From Emiliania huxleyi CCMP1516 (Eukaryota > Haptophyta > Isochrysidales > Noelaerhabdaceae): a stretch of 64,000 nt of DNA. The position numbers and the translations under genes were made by a program. The DNA lies in assembly GCF_000372725.1 (NCBI RefSeq), contig NW_005196021.1:508289-572288 (forward strand). Direction: 5' to 3'. The notes under the pieces were generated by a model. The model was not told the DNA's origin. It did no database searches and saw only the letters and a list, made by a program, of their open reading frames with translations. Positions 9,800 through 33,020 of this stretch are shown in pieces; within the stretch, counting starts at the first letter, position 1, and each line of letters opens with the position of its first letter.

Positions 9800-12700
9800 A
9801 TGCTCGCCCTCGCTCTTCTCGCGACGCCCTCAACCGCCGCCTCTCGCCCCCGTCCGCGGCGCGGGGGGGCACTCATCGACACGCGCAACCGCACCGACTT
9901 CAGCATCAAGCTCGAGACCGACGCGCCGTCGCTCGCCCTCGCGGCGTCTGTCTCGCGCAAACCCAACAAGGCCGCGGAGCTCCTGCTCCACCAAGACGTC
10001 CTCGGGGGTGGGTGGGCGCTGTTAGGTGCCTGGCCGGTCGTCGCCACCTTCCATCCAACCTTCTCCTTCCCGTTCAACCTCTCCAAGTTCAGTGACGCCG
10101 CCTCACGCGCCGCCGCCCCGACCACCGTCAAGCCCATCGGCGCCGCGGCCGACGCCGAGCTCGCCTCCTTTGGCGAGGCTGCCGGCGCGGTCAAGAATGG
10201 CGACGTCTCGCTCGCCGACTCCACCGCCAACTCCGTCGGTGTCACGTGCGGCGGCGGCGCCGCCCCTGTGTGGTGCGCGGAGCCGCCGCCGCCCCTCACC
10301 GAGCTCTGCGTCTCCGAGGATCCGATCAAGGCCTCGGGCTCCACGAGCAGCGAGACGAGCCTCAAGACCGCCACGGCCCACTCCAAGAGCGAGGCCGACG
10401 AGACGGGCACAAAGGTGTGCTACTCTCTGCTCTCTCCCACACCGTCTGGCCTCTCTCACGGGGGCATGCTCCGCCGCCCTCCCCGCCTCTCCATCTCCGC
10501 CCGGGCGTCGTCGCCGCCCCCCACTCTCCTCCCACCACCCTCTTCCCCTCCCCGCCCCCGTCCCCGCCCCCGCCCCCGCCCTCCCCCAGCCGCCCTCCCC
10601 ACCTCCTTCCCCGCCCCCTCCGCCGCCGCCACCTCCCTCACCCCTCTCCCCCTCCCCACCCAACACACCATTCCTTGCCGGCCGCCCTCCCCCGCCGCCC
10701 CCCCCACCTCCCTAGCCGCCTCTCTCTGCTCCGCCGCCCTCCCCTGCGCCGCCCTCCGCCCTCTCTCGCCCCGCTTCGCCCCGCCCTCGCTCCCCGCTCC
10801 CACACCGTCGGCCCCACATCGGCGCCTCCGCTGCGCGCCGTCCCCACCTCCGCCCCAACCCCCCCGCCCCCCCCCCCTCACAGAACAAGCCTGTCCCGGG
10901 CTCCACGACGGACGAGACGGACTGCACGACCGCCACGGCCCACTCCAAAGTCGAGATCGGGATCGGTAAGACCTACCCGCCTACCTCCATGAAGCTCAAT
11001 ATCGGCGCCTACGCCGAGCTCGCCCCATTTGACGAGACTTCCGGCGCGACGAAGATCGGCGACCCCTCACTCGAGGAGAGCTTCACGACCGCCACGCCCC
11101 TCCCAGAGATCGATGTGGCCTCGCTGCTCTTTCTCCGCTCTTGTGCGGCCGTGCTGGCGCTGCTCCTCGCGGCGTTCCTTGAGCCGCCGTTGCGTGGGCA
11201 GGTCAAGAAGAAGAGGGTGGAGGGCCGCAGCCACGAAGCGATCTCCGTGCCCTTGCTTTCCAGCACGCGTGCTCTCCGAGTTGGCATTGTGATCCTCTTC
11301 TTCCTGCAGGGCGTATGCGGCACACCAGCGGCGCCACCGGCCGCGCCACCAATCTCTCCTCCGTCGGAGCCGCCGCCGTCGCCGCCGCCCTCGCCGCCTC
11401 CCTACCCTCCGGACAAGACACCCCACCGCAGAATGCCGCCTTTACCTCCGTCGCAGATCCTCGTGCTCGGGATGCACCACGCGGGCACGTCGATCGTCGC
11501 AAACTTGACCATGATGCTGGGCGCCAACGGCGGCACGCTCGAGGGCATGCTGCTGCACCCATCGAACCCGCTCAAATACTGGGAGCGCGCCGATGTGGTC
11601 GGCCTCGATGAGGAGCGGCTGGCTGCGGGCGTGGATGCGGCCGCGGCGCGCTACAATCTGCCCGACTGGGTGGCGTACGGCTTCGATGCCGACAAGCCGG
11701 CGACCAAGGTGCACTCGACGGCGGAGGCGAAGGGCGTCGTGGCAAAACTCAACGCCCAGCGACCGTGGGTGACAAAAGACCCGCGCATGTCCCTCGTCGC
11801 CTCGGAGTGGGTCGAGCTGCTCGACGCGCCCGCCTGCGTCATCGTGCACCGCGAGCCCCTCTCCATCGCCAACTCGATGATGATCTACTCGCACAACGTG
11901 TCGTACGCAGAATGGGCAGCGGTCTACGAGGCGTACTACGGCGGCGTTGCGCGCGCCTGCGCCATCGTGCCCACCGCCGTGGTCCACCACGAGGAGCTCA
12001 TGGCGCGACCATACGCCGCGCTGACAAGACTGCACGCGGACCTCTCCGCCCTCGGTGTCGAGCGGCTCACCATGCCCACCGAGGAGCGCATCAACGCGCT
12101 CCTGCGCCCGTCGCCCAAGACGTCGGTCACCTACCTCGCCTCGGAGCGGAAGGTGCGGCGCCGCGCCGGCCGACTTCATCTCGCGAGCCCCTTCCGAGAC
12201 CCCCCCCCCGCCGCCGCCGCGCAGGTGCTGGGCGCGGCCGCGCCAGCCCTCTCCGACTCCATCTCGCGCGGCGAGGTCGTGAGCCGCCCCGCTTCGCCGT
12301 GGCTCTTCATCCCGCTCCGCAAGTCGCAGGCCTACGCCACCCTCCTGACGACGGACAACAGCGACTACTTCCGCGGCGCCATGGTGCTCGGCTCCTCGAT
12401 CCGCTCCTTCGATTCAGCGCGCGACATGGTGTGCCTCGTCACGTCGTCGGTGCCCGAAGAGTGGCGCTCCGCCCTCACCGTTGCCGGCTGGACCGTCGCC
12501 GTCGTCGACGAGGTTGCCTTTTGGTTTGGAAAGTCCGAGGAGTGCTCCAGGTTTGACAAGGACCAGGGCGAGCGGTGGGGCCACATGGCCACCAAGCTGC
12601 GGCTGTGGCAGCAGCTCAAGTACAAGCGCATCCTCTACCTGGACGCCGACACAATCCTCACCGGCGATGCTTCCGACGCCTTCGACAAGGTCAAGGGCTT

Positions 12701-15700
12701 CGCCGCCGAGCGCGCCCGCTTCCACTCGTACTTCAACGCGGGCGTGATGATGCTGTCGCCGTCCGAGGCCACCTACCAGGACCTGCTCGCTGAGGGCAGC
12801 AAGGAGCACAAGAACAAGTTTGGCAACGTGATCGACTGCACCGAACAGGCCCTCCTCAACTCGTACTACGACGGCTCCACGCCCGAGCGCGGCGTCACCA
12901 AGCTCGCCATCGGCCGCGCTGACGTGGCCAACGACTGGCAGGCCGCCGGCGCCGGCGCGCCTTTTGCCGTGCACTGGATCACGCACTCGTGCCCCAAGCC
13001 GTGGGTGGTCGCCGACGGCGAGGAGGCGGTGCCGTCCGACTGCGATGCGGTGATGTACGCCTACTGGAAGCGCGTGTGGGACCGCCTGACCTCGGCCACC
13101 GAAGAGTCCTCCAAGGGCAGCATCGGCAGTCGGCGCCCCAAAGTGCGCCGCATGCTGCGCCGCCTCGCGGGCGTCAGCGCGGGCCCCTCGACGGCGCAGG
13201 CCCTGCATTGCGAGTACGATTGCCCACCGCCGCGGCTGCCACCGGGTTTCCCTGGCGGCTACTTCATCACCGGCCCGTGCTCGCTCACCGACGGCGGCTC
13301 GTGCGCCGCGTCGCCAAACTACCCGAACAGCTACGGCAACAACGAGAAGTGCACCATCAGCGGCGTGCCGCTGGTCGGGCTGGAGACGGTTGCCTTTGAT
13401 GTGGAGGCGGGCGACGGCTGCCCCTTCGACTATCTCACCGTCAACGGCATAACGTACTGCGGCACCTCGGGGCCGAGTGGCGCGGTGGCGGAGGACGGCG
13501 TCATTAAGTGGCGATCGGATGGCTACGTAGTCAGGTCTGGCTGGAAGGCGCGCCCTTGGTCCCTCTCGCTCCCCTTCTTTCTCCTCTCTGATGCCCTCCT
13601 CCCTCTGCCGTCAGATCTGCTGGGCGACCCGGCCGCCTTCACCGCCACCAGCGCCGCCTCCACCGCCTTCACCGCCATCACCGCCATCACCGCCTCCATC
13701 GCCATCATCGCCCCCACTGCCGCCGCTTTCACCGCCTTCACCGCCTCAACCGCCAACACCGCCATCACCGCCGCCGCCGCCGCCGCTGCCGCCGCTCTCC
13801 CCCGGCTATGTCGCCGCGGCGAGCGAGACCGAGCTCCGCTCCCTGATCGAGGAGGCTACTATTACTGCTGCCGACGTCTCCATCTACCTGCCGCCCGGTG
13901 CGCAGTTCAAGCTGGGCAGCCAGATCAGCTGCACCTCCACCATCAAAGTGACCGTCGCGAGCAGCGGCGAGGGCGCGACGCTCGACGGCAAGGGAGAGAC
14001 CAGGCTCTTTAAATTGCGGGGCGGCTGCAGCCTCACCCTGCGGGGGCTGACCCTCGTCAACGGGAGGGAGTGGGGCGGCGGCGTTGTGTACGCAAACGGC
14101 GCAGGCGACGTCGAGATCATCGAGTCGGTCGTGAGGGACTGCTCGGCTGGCTCTGTGCGCCGCGTAGAGCTAGCCTCCACCCCTGCAGCGCTGCACTGGT
14201 GGCGAGAGGTGAAGAGGGGCCACGGCTGCCTCACCCCCGCTTTCTCCTCGCAACCGCAGGGCGGCGGCGTCGTCAGGGCGTATGACAGCGGTGCGGTCTC
14301 GATAACCAGCTCGAACGTGTCGGGCTGCTCGGCTGGCGAGGTGCGCCGCGTAGAGCTAGCCGCACTCGTGCAGCGCCCCACAGCAGCGGGGCAAGAGATA
14401 GAGAGGGCCACGGCTGCCTCACCCCGCTCTCTCCTCGCAACCGCAGAACGGCGGCGTCGTCTCCGCGTCTACCGGCGGTGCGGTCTCGATAACCGGCTCG
14501 ACCGTGTCGGGCTGCTCTGCTGGCTTGGTGCGCCGCGTAGAGCTAGCCGCACCCCTCCAGGCCGCACGGCAGCGGTGCGAGAGGTAGAGAGGGCCACGGC
14601 TGCCTCACCCCGCTCTCTCCTCGCAACCGCAGTCCGGCGGCGTCGTCCTCACGTATGAGAACAGCGGTGCGGTCTCGCTAATCGGCTCGACCGTGTCGGG
14701 CTGTTCGGCTGGCGCTGTGCGCCGCGTAGAGCTAGCCGCCCGCCCTGCAGCGCCGCCACGGCAGCGGGGCGAGAGATGGAGAAGGGCCACGGCTGCCTCA
14801 CCCCGCTCTCTCCTCGCAACCGCAGAACGGCGGCGTCGTCTACGCGTATCAAAGCGGTGCGGTCTCGATGATCGACTCGGCCGTGTCGAGCTGCTCGGCT
14901 GGCGATGTGCGCCGCGTAGAGCTAGCCGCCCTGCAGCGCCGCACGGCAGCGGGGCGAGAGATGGAGAGGGCCACGGCTGCCTCACCCCGCTCTCTCCTCG
15001 CAACCGCAGTCCGGCGGCGTCGTCTTCACGTATGAGAACAGCGGTGCGGTCTCGCTAATCGGCTCGACCGTGTCGGGCTGTTCGGCTGGCGCTGTGCGCC
15101 GCGTAGAGCTAGCCGCCCGCCCTGCAGCGCCGCCACGGCAGCGGGGCGAGAGATGGAGAAGGGCCACGGCTGCCTCACCCCGCTCTCTCCTCGCAACCGC
15201 AGAACGGCGGCGTCGTCTACGCGTATCAAAGCGGTGCGGTCTCGATAATCGGCTCGACCGTGTCGGGCTGCTCGGCTCGCAATGTGCGCCGCGTAGAGCT
15301 AGCAGCCTCCCTGCAGCGCCGCACGGCAGCGGGGCGAGAGGTAGAGAGGGGCCACGGCTGCCTCACCCCGCTCTCTCCTCGCAACCGCACAGTACGGCGG
15401 AGCTACGCTGACACACACCGACCTCATCGTGACCGACTCCACCATCTCCGGCTGCAATGCCACGCGAGGCGGCGCAGTTTACGTGGGGTCGGGCTCAGCC
15501 AGAGCCAGCCTGGCCCGCTCAACCATCTCCAGCTGCATCGCCACAGAGTCTGGCGGCGGCCTCTACTCGGCGGGCGGGCGCACCACCCTGAGTGACGGCA
15601 CTCTCATCAGCGGCTGCTTGGCCCAAGAGGGCCGCTCCGTCTTCCTTCTAGCTGGCGAGGTCTCCTACACCCTCCCCGCCCCCGCCGGCCGCTGGCTGCC

Positions 15701-18700
15701 AAACGCGCGCTGCGAGGTGTACCGGAAGGCGTGCCCTTACCCTTCTTATCAGGCCAAGCAGAAGGCGTGCCTCGAGCACCGCGAAGATTGCGCCCTCGCC
15801 GTCGCAGCAGTCGACCAGCCGCCTTGGTACTGCCAGAACCCGACCTTCGTGCAGCCCTGCAACTGGGAGGACGACCCCTCCCTCCTCGGCGATGACCTCT
15901 ACCAGCTGCCGCTGCTGCCCGTCGATGAGGACTTCCCCTTTGCCTGCGCCGCCGGCCTCCTCGGCTCGGCCGACCCAAAGGAGCAGTCGAGCAGCAGCTG
16001 CGCCGGCCGCTGCCCCGCAGGCTCCCAATGCCCCACAGAGGCGACCTATGAGGCGCTGCCCTGCGATGCTGGCCACGTCTGCCCGGAGGGGACGAGCGTG
16101 CCACTTCCCTGCCCCGCCGGGTCGTACTCGAACGCCACCGACCTCGCCGCACCGGAAGAGTGCACGCTGTGCGACGAGGGCCACGCCTGCACCACGGGCA
16201 GCGTGGCACCGACGCCGTGCTCGCCAGGCAGCAACGCTTCCGGCCTCGGCAACGCTCGCTGCGAGCTGTGCGCCCAGGGCTACTACCAGAGCGAGCCCGC
16301 CGCCGCCGACTGCGTCCGCTGCGCTGCCGGCAGGTTTTGCCCTCAGGGTTCGTCGCGCGAGCTGGACGCGCAGTGCGCGGCGGGCACGTACGCCGAGCTG
16401 ACCGACCAGAGCGGCGACCCCGACTGCCTCGACTGCCCCGCCGGCGCGTCGTGCGGCGGCGGGGCGGCGCCGCCCTCCGAGTGCTCGCCGGGCTCTTTCG
16501 CCGCCACGGCCGGCCTCTCCGAGTGCGCCAGCTGTGCGGGCGGTACGTACCAGGGCGAGTCGAACGCGACGGGCTGCCTTCCGTGCGTGGAGGGCAGCTA
16601 CTGCGCAAAGGGCGCGTCGGCGCCGCTGCCGTGCGTTGCGGGCAGCTACTCGACCGCCACCAACCTCGCCGCCGCGAGCGAGTGCACCGACGCCTCACCG
16701 GGCCACTTCGCCACCACCGGCTCCACCGAGCAGACGGCGTGCGCCAAGGGGTCGTACACGAACGAGACCAGGCAGGGCGAGTGCACGCCCTGCGCCGGCG
16801 GCACGTACCAGGACGCGGAGGCGCAGACGGCGTGCAAGCCGTGCGAGGCGGGCGGCTACTGCGCTGTTGGCGCGGCGGCGGCGCTGCCGTGCGAGGCTGG
16901 CAGCTACTCGAACAAGACGAATCTTGACTCGGCGGGCGGCTGCGAGGACTGCCCTTTGGGCCACGCTTGCACCACTGGCAGCGCGACTCCCATGGCTTGC
17001 CGCGCCGGCACATTCGCATCCGGCTCGCGCAACGCCGAGTGCGAGCCGTGCAAGGCGGGATCTTACCAGAACGCCATCGGTGCTGCCGGCTGCGTCCGGT
17101 GCGGGCTTGGCAGCTTCTGCCCGGTCGGCGCGTCACTCGAGCTGCCTGCGGCGTGCGAGCCGGGTACATACGCCAACGTCACGGACGGTGACGGCATCCC
17201 CGACTGCTTCGACTGCCCGGCGGGCTCGTCGTGCCCGGGCGGCGCCGCGCCTCCGACGCAGTGCGCGGCGGGCACGATCGCGCCGGCCGAGCGGATGGAG
17301 GCGTGCGACAAGTGCGCGGGCGGGACCTACCAGAACGACACGGGCGCGACAACCTGCCGCGACTGCGAGGCGGGCCACTACTGTTCGAAGGGCGCGGCGG
17401 CGCCGCTGCCGTGCGGTGGCGGCAGCTACTCGGACAAGACGGACCTCTCGGACGCTTCGCAGTGCACCGCAGCCATGGCGGGCTTCTTCGCCACCACGGG
17501 CTCCACCGAGCAGACGCCATGCACAAAGGGCAGCTTTGCCGCCACGCCTGGCCGCTCCCAGTGCGAGCTCTGTAAGCCCGGCACTACCTCTGGCGACAGC
17601 AGCGACTCCTGCAGCGAGTGTGCTGCAAGCACGTACGCCGCAAACCCTGGCCAGGGCGAATGCATCCCGTGTCCTCACCCCCTCAGCTCGGTCAGCGGCA
17701 GCACCACCTGCTCGTTTTGCATGAACGACTTCTACCTGCGGAACACCTCGGCCGACCCAGGGGACATCTTCAAATCCCCGACCGAATACTGCAAACCTTG
17801 CCCGCCGAACGCGGACTGTCCGGACAACACCACCCTTTCTTCCCTCGTCCTCCCGCGCGGCTTCTGGCGCGCCAGCCCCTCCTCCGCGGTGCTGACAGAG
17901 TGCCGCCTCTTTGGCGGCAATGCCATTGCCGGCAAGACGCGGTGCGCCGGCAGCGAGCCGGTGGCGAGAGGCCGGAGGACGGTGGAGGCGGGCTCAGAAT
18001 ACTGCGCTTCGGACTTCAAAGGCCCCGAGTGCCAGCTCTGCGCCGCAGAGAACCAGTACCTCGTCGATGGCGTCAACTGCAAGGAGTGCGCTCCGCGCGG
18101 CGCGGCGGCTGGCCGCATCGCCGGCCTCGTCCTCGGCCTCTGCGTCGCGTGCGGCTTGGCGGCGTGGGCCTACCACATGCCGTGGCGGAAGGAGCGCATC
18201 ATCGGCTCTATCCTCCGCTTTGCAGACCGCTCCGTCAAGTACTACGTCGGGGTCGGAATGACGGCAAAGCTCAAGATCCTGTTTGGCTTCTATCAGATCT
18301 GCACCGTCCTCTCCTCCACCTACTCCGCGCGGCTGCCGGACAAGTACACGGGCTGGACGGACAACTTGGCCAACGTGATCTCCATCGACTGGTCTGGCTT
18401 TTTCCTGCCGGAGCAGTGCCTCGGCTACGCTCTGCGGCTCCTCGCCATCGCCCTCTCCCCCGTCGCGCTCATCGCCCTGCTAATGATCGCGGGAATAAGC
18501 CTGCGGCTCTACCGCTGGCGCGCCGCCCCGGCGCCGCGCGAGAGATCGTGGTACGCGGAGGCGGCCCTCGGCCTCCTCGACCTCACGCCGGCCGGTTTGG
18601 TGCTCATCTTCTGCTTCGTGCCCTCCATCAGCGCCTCCATCTTCCGCTCCTGGTCGTGCCAGGCGCCCTCTCACAGCTGATGGCTGCCGTTGCTCACAAC

Positions 18701-20996
18701 CCCACCCCCCTCAGTCCTCGTAAGTTTCTGCTGATAGGCCTACACCATCTCTCCGCCCGGCGAGGAGCTAGAGCAGGTCTCCTACATGCGGCAGGACGCG
18801 AGCGTCAAGTGCGGCTCCGACGATCACGGACCCATCACCGCCCTCGCCACCGGCTTCATCGTCCTCTGGCCCGCCGGCTCGCTGGTCCTCTTCACGTCGC
18901 TCCTCGCCGCTTGCTACAAGCCGCTGCAGGCCAAGACGCCGAATGCTCTGACGCGGGCCACCGCCTTCCTCCACCGGGAGTACGAGAAGACCTGGTACTG
19001 GTGGGAGGCGGTCGAGCTGGCGCGCAAGCTCGTGCTGACTGGCTTCGTGCTTCTAATACCGGAGGAGCGCGCCTTTGTTCGCCTCGTGGTGGCGACGCTC
19101 ATCTGCTCATGCTACGCCGTCGCGCTCGCCGTCGTGCGGCCGTACAAGCGGGTCGAGGACAACGTGCTCGCCGTCGCCACGAGCCTCGTGCTCCTCCTCC
19201 TCTTCCTCGGCACCAACTGGAGCACCATCTTCCTCGGCATCCAGAAGCGGTACCATGGAGCAGATCCCGCCGATGTCCTCGGCTTCCGCAGCCTCAATGT
19301 GATTGTCGACTCAATGATCATCCTCGTTGCAGTCGTGCTCGCCTTCTTCCTTGTCGGCGCCATCATCGCCGCCCGTCGCGTCGCCAAGGTCCCCACGATC
19401 CGACTCGTCTCGACCAAGCAGCCCCCCGAGCTGAGCATCGTGAGGGGCCTCACGTGGCACCTCTTCAACAGCCACATCTGGTGAGTCACAGCTATGGAGG
19501 GAGAGAGGGAGCGAAAACAGCCGGCGTGATCCCCGCCCCTCACCCAAACGAATAGGTCGACCGGTCAAGACGCCGTCAAGGTCATCAAGGGTGAGCTCGA
19601 GCAGCTGCTGCCGGACATCAAAGTCTTTCTCGACGCGCGCACATGCTCATCAGCGCTGCTTAAGCTACACAAAGAGCCCCCCTGACGCACCGCGGTGTGC
19701 TCATAGGTAGATGATCTCAAGGATATCGGGGCGCTGGAGGAGTACATCCAGAGCTCGCAGGTCATCCTCTTCTTCCTCTCGCAGGGCTACTTCCGCTCCA
19801 AGGCTCGCCTCTTCCTCCCACCCCGCCCCTCTACCGCACCCCCCCCAAGAACTGCCGCCTCGCCCGCGCCACAGAACTGCCTCCGAGAGGTCCGCTCGTC
19901 GCTCGAGAAGGACAAGCCGCTCGTCCTCGTCCAAGAAGCGGACCCTGAAAAGGGCGGCGGGACGCTCCAGGCGCTGCGCGACGAGTGCCCCGAGGACCTG
20001 CAGCCGGCCATCTTTGACAACGACTGGCCGCTCACGATTTGGTATCGCATCGATGAGTTTCAGCTCATCTCGCTCAAGATCATCGCCGAGGCGCCGCCGG
20101 CCACAGCCAGCTCCGTTCTCTCACTCTACCTCCCGGCCAACCCCACTTGAACCAACCTAGGCGGTGCTCCTCTGCTCGCCCAACTTTCTGGACAGGACCT
20201 CCCTTCCGCTCTGCGTGTCGGGTGAGCTCGAGAGCCAGTCGCTCGCCTTTTCCAAACCGTGCACGCTCTGGGCCTCGCCAGCCAACGCGGGGTCGCTGGC
20301 GCTGGCCGATGAGATCGCCGCCGCCTTTGCCCCAGATCGTGAGACCGCCGGTCTCACGATCTGCACCACCGATGATCGGCCGGCCAGCGCGACGCACTTG
20401 CTGCTCTACCTCAACGAGGACAGCTTCGTCAGCGACGAGCGGCTGGCCGAGCAGGTCAAGCAGGCGCGGGAGGACAAGCTGAAGATCGTCATGGCGCACG
20501 AGAACGACCCCGCGCTCGGCGGCTGCCAGTTCTCGAGGTTTTTCGAAGTCACGCCGCAGGAGCGAATGTCTCAACGTGGTGCCTGTCCCGCCACCCCTCC
20601 TCCCCCCCAACCCTCTCCCCCCCCAACGCCGCAGGAGCTCATCGCCGGCGGACTCTACAAGGACCTGGCAAAATCCTGCTTCCCCGGCCACCACCGCAAG
20701 GCGCGCGCCCTCTCCCCCACAGCGAGCTCTCCCCCGCATCGAGCGTTTCGTGACGAGGGGCGGGTCCCTGCCCGCAGGTGTCGCTCGTCCTTCTGGCAAA
20801 GAGCCTAGGCGCGACCCCCGCTCGGTCGCGGGCGGGCCTCCTCGCTTCAGGCAGCGTCGTTGAGGGCAGCACCAGTCTCGCGATGCGCAGCCTTGGCGGA
20901 CTCAGCCGGGTGTTCGCCAAGATGAGCAGCCGCAGCTCTGCGGAGGCGCGCGAGGTCTCTGGAGGCGAGGCGTCGTCGGTGCAGCAGCAGGTCTGA
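9800..20996 (+). CDS. giant membrane protein: sulfotransferase-like, GT8, CUB, beta-helix, GCC2/GCC3 repeats, multi-pass membrane, TIR-like domains
   Basis: Exons: 9800-10414, 10884-13547, 13615-14154, 14260-14340, 14447-14527, 14633-14716, 14826-14906, 15010-15093, 15203-15283, 15393-18662, 18738-19480, 19556-19634, 19707-19802, 19875-20090, 20161-20559, 20635-20700, 20778-20996; phases agree, about 3132 residues. Order: signal-like N-terminus; hydrophobic segments near residues 282 and 335; Pro-rich linker; P-loop ILVLGMHHAGTS and VTKDPRMS (sulfotransferase PAPS-site style, ~395-500); GT8 with RILYLDADT and VHWITHSCPKPW (~690-910); CUB (~1000-1095); Pro-rich; beta-helix repeats (~1140-1500); GCC2/GCC3 cysteine modules (~1635-2215); 7-9 membrane segments (~2340-2780); TIR-like NSHIWSTGQD, VFLDVDDLKDIG, ILFFLSQGYF and NCLREV. 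Sul, GT8 and CUB share one exon, so that fusion is firm. The join at 13548-13614 is inferred. It might be two genes. Confidence 0.75.
10415..10883 (+). repeat. C-rich intron inside a duplicated segment, absent from the paralogue
   Basis: Intron (AAG|GTGTGC ... CTCACAG|AAC) composed mostly of CCGCCCTCC-type sequence. It lies between direct repeats ACCGCCACGGCCCACTCCAA at 10368-10387 and 10929-10948. The copy at 61.7 kb has a single repeat (62237-62256) and no intron. Long Pro/Arg-rich frames here are composition artefacts. Confidence 0.75.
14155..15392 (+). repeat. array of near-identical exon-intron modules
   Basis: Six exons of 81 or 84 bases, each encoding one beta-helix rung of the type GG(V)V..Y.SGAVS.I.STVSGCSA. 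They alternate with seven near-identical introns of about 93-120 bases that begin GTGCGCCGCGTAGAGCTAGC and end CTCCTCGCAACCGCAG (the last ends CGCACAG). All introns are phase 0, so modules can be added or lost without breaking the frame. Blocks 14633-15009 and 15010-15392 are themselves almost identical. Confidence 0.88.
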
Positions 20997-21669
20997 TCGG
21001 TTGCGCGATGTCGTGCGCAAAACGTGCGGCGCGGCGATGACCTGCAAACACGGGACGATTAGTAGAGCTAGCTCGCACATGGAGCATCCGTGGGATGTTG
21101 TGCGCGGCATTCACATTGTGTTGGAGGGAGGGGGGGAGGGGGGGGGGAGTCACATGTGACGTGCATGCGCATGTGCATGTGCATGTCACGTGCACCTCCA
21201 GTCCGGATGGAGATTATGATTTGCGTCGTGGGGTTCCTTCCAGCTCTTTCGTCCTGCGCGGCCGCGCCCGAGTAGAGCCGTATCGTGGTGACTGGTGTGG
21301 TGCCACTGCGCGCCAGTCCCGTGCCTAGTTCTTTGAGAGCAAATTCTTTTGTATTCGCGTTAAGGGGGGGTGGGGGGCATCCAGAAAAAAGGAAAACAGA
21401 CAAGCCATCCAGCTTGCGTCAGCCGTGCGGAGTTCGATTTCTTTTGCCATCGGTGAGAGAGATTTTAGAAAACTGACAAGAAACTTCTCTTTTCATCGAG
21501 GAGGCGTGCACGGGGGCGTGCCCCGGTTGGGGAGACCTCCGGTGTCGGGAGGGGGCCACGCATGGGAGCCGGGAGTGCGTTCCCACGGGTTGTTTTTGGC
21601 CACACCTTCCTGGGGTAGGAAAATTTTCCCCCTAGGGATCCCTACGAGGAAACACAGCGTCTGGCCAAA
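20997..21669. other. spacer between the giant gene and the SMC gene
   Basis: No gene. Holds a GCATGTGCATGTGCATGT stretch flanked by CACGTG/CACATGTGACGTG (about 21150-21195) and a reversed copy of the GGGACTGGCGCGCA repeat (about 21285-21325). Near the SMC start is a CTAGGGATCCCTACGAGG region with an imperfect inverted CCTGGGGTAGG/CCCCCTAGGGATCC. Promoter function is possible but unproven. Confidence 0.4.
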
Positions 21670-32298
<10,629 letters not shown>

Positions 32299-32420
32299 TG
32301 CGATTTTCACAAGAGGTTGTCGAACTTTACCGTCATTCCTGCGGGACGTACGCAAAAATGGTCGAACACTACTACTCTCTCGCTTCACCCCCGCCGCCAC
32401 CAACCCTCGCGCCAGCTGTA

Positions 32421-33020
32421 ACGTACCCCATCGCCGTCAGCAATGGCAAGAACGGAGGGCAGCGGAGCTGCGAGCTTGTCTGCGATGGAGAGCATCGTTG
32501 GAGCGGGCTCGAGCGTGAGGCAAACCCATCCTCGAGTGTTGTGCTGCACTTGCCGCCGTCGCCTCCGTCGACATCGCTCGTTCGGCTGGCTGTGTGGCTC
32601 GGAAAGGCAATCATCACGCGCAAGATCTTCCAGATTGACCTGCCGGCGATCACCGACATCCCACACAAACTCTCTTCCGAGCCCACCGCGCCTGGCCAGG
32701 CGACCAACGCTGAGCCCGGCAATCGCGCCGCCGTGCCTTTTCTGCTCCGTTGTGCGGTTGTGCTGGCGCTGCTCCTCCTTGCGGCGTGCCCCGAGCAACA
32801 GCAGCTGGTCGTCAAGGAGCTCTCCATCGACCTGCCCTCCCCGCTCCATGTCCCCTTCATGAGCGGCCACGCCTCTTCGGTCTTACCCCCTCGCTGGGCG
32901 AGGAACTGGATACCAGCCGCCCTGTACGTCTGCAGGGCTGCCACGAGGGAGGATCCTGCCCCACCAACCACGGGCAGGACGCCGTGTGGGAGCATGTCAA
33001 ATAGCCTCGCGGCCTCGTGA
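32421..33020 (+). pseudogene. possible relic sharing the hydrophobic segment of the sul/GT8 proteins
   Basis: The frame contains [20 protein letters not shown] then LVVKELSIDLPSP. It resembles FLRSCAAVLALLLAAFLEPP in the giant protein (about 11.15 kb) and [14 protein letters not shown]...LVVPEER in the BspA-like protein (41.4 kb). Downstream it becomes unconvincing. Start not identified. It could be a truncated member of a surface-protein family or coincidence of hydrophobic sequence. Confidence 0.25.

Noticed and set aside
10246..10992. Several long Pro/Arg/Ser frames on both strands at 10.2-11.0 kb
   Set aside because: C-rich intron sequence of low complexity; the conserved frame is interrupted there by good splice sites, and the paralogue lacks the segment.
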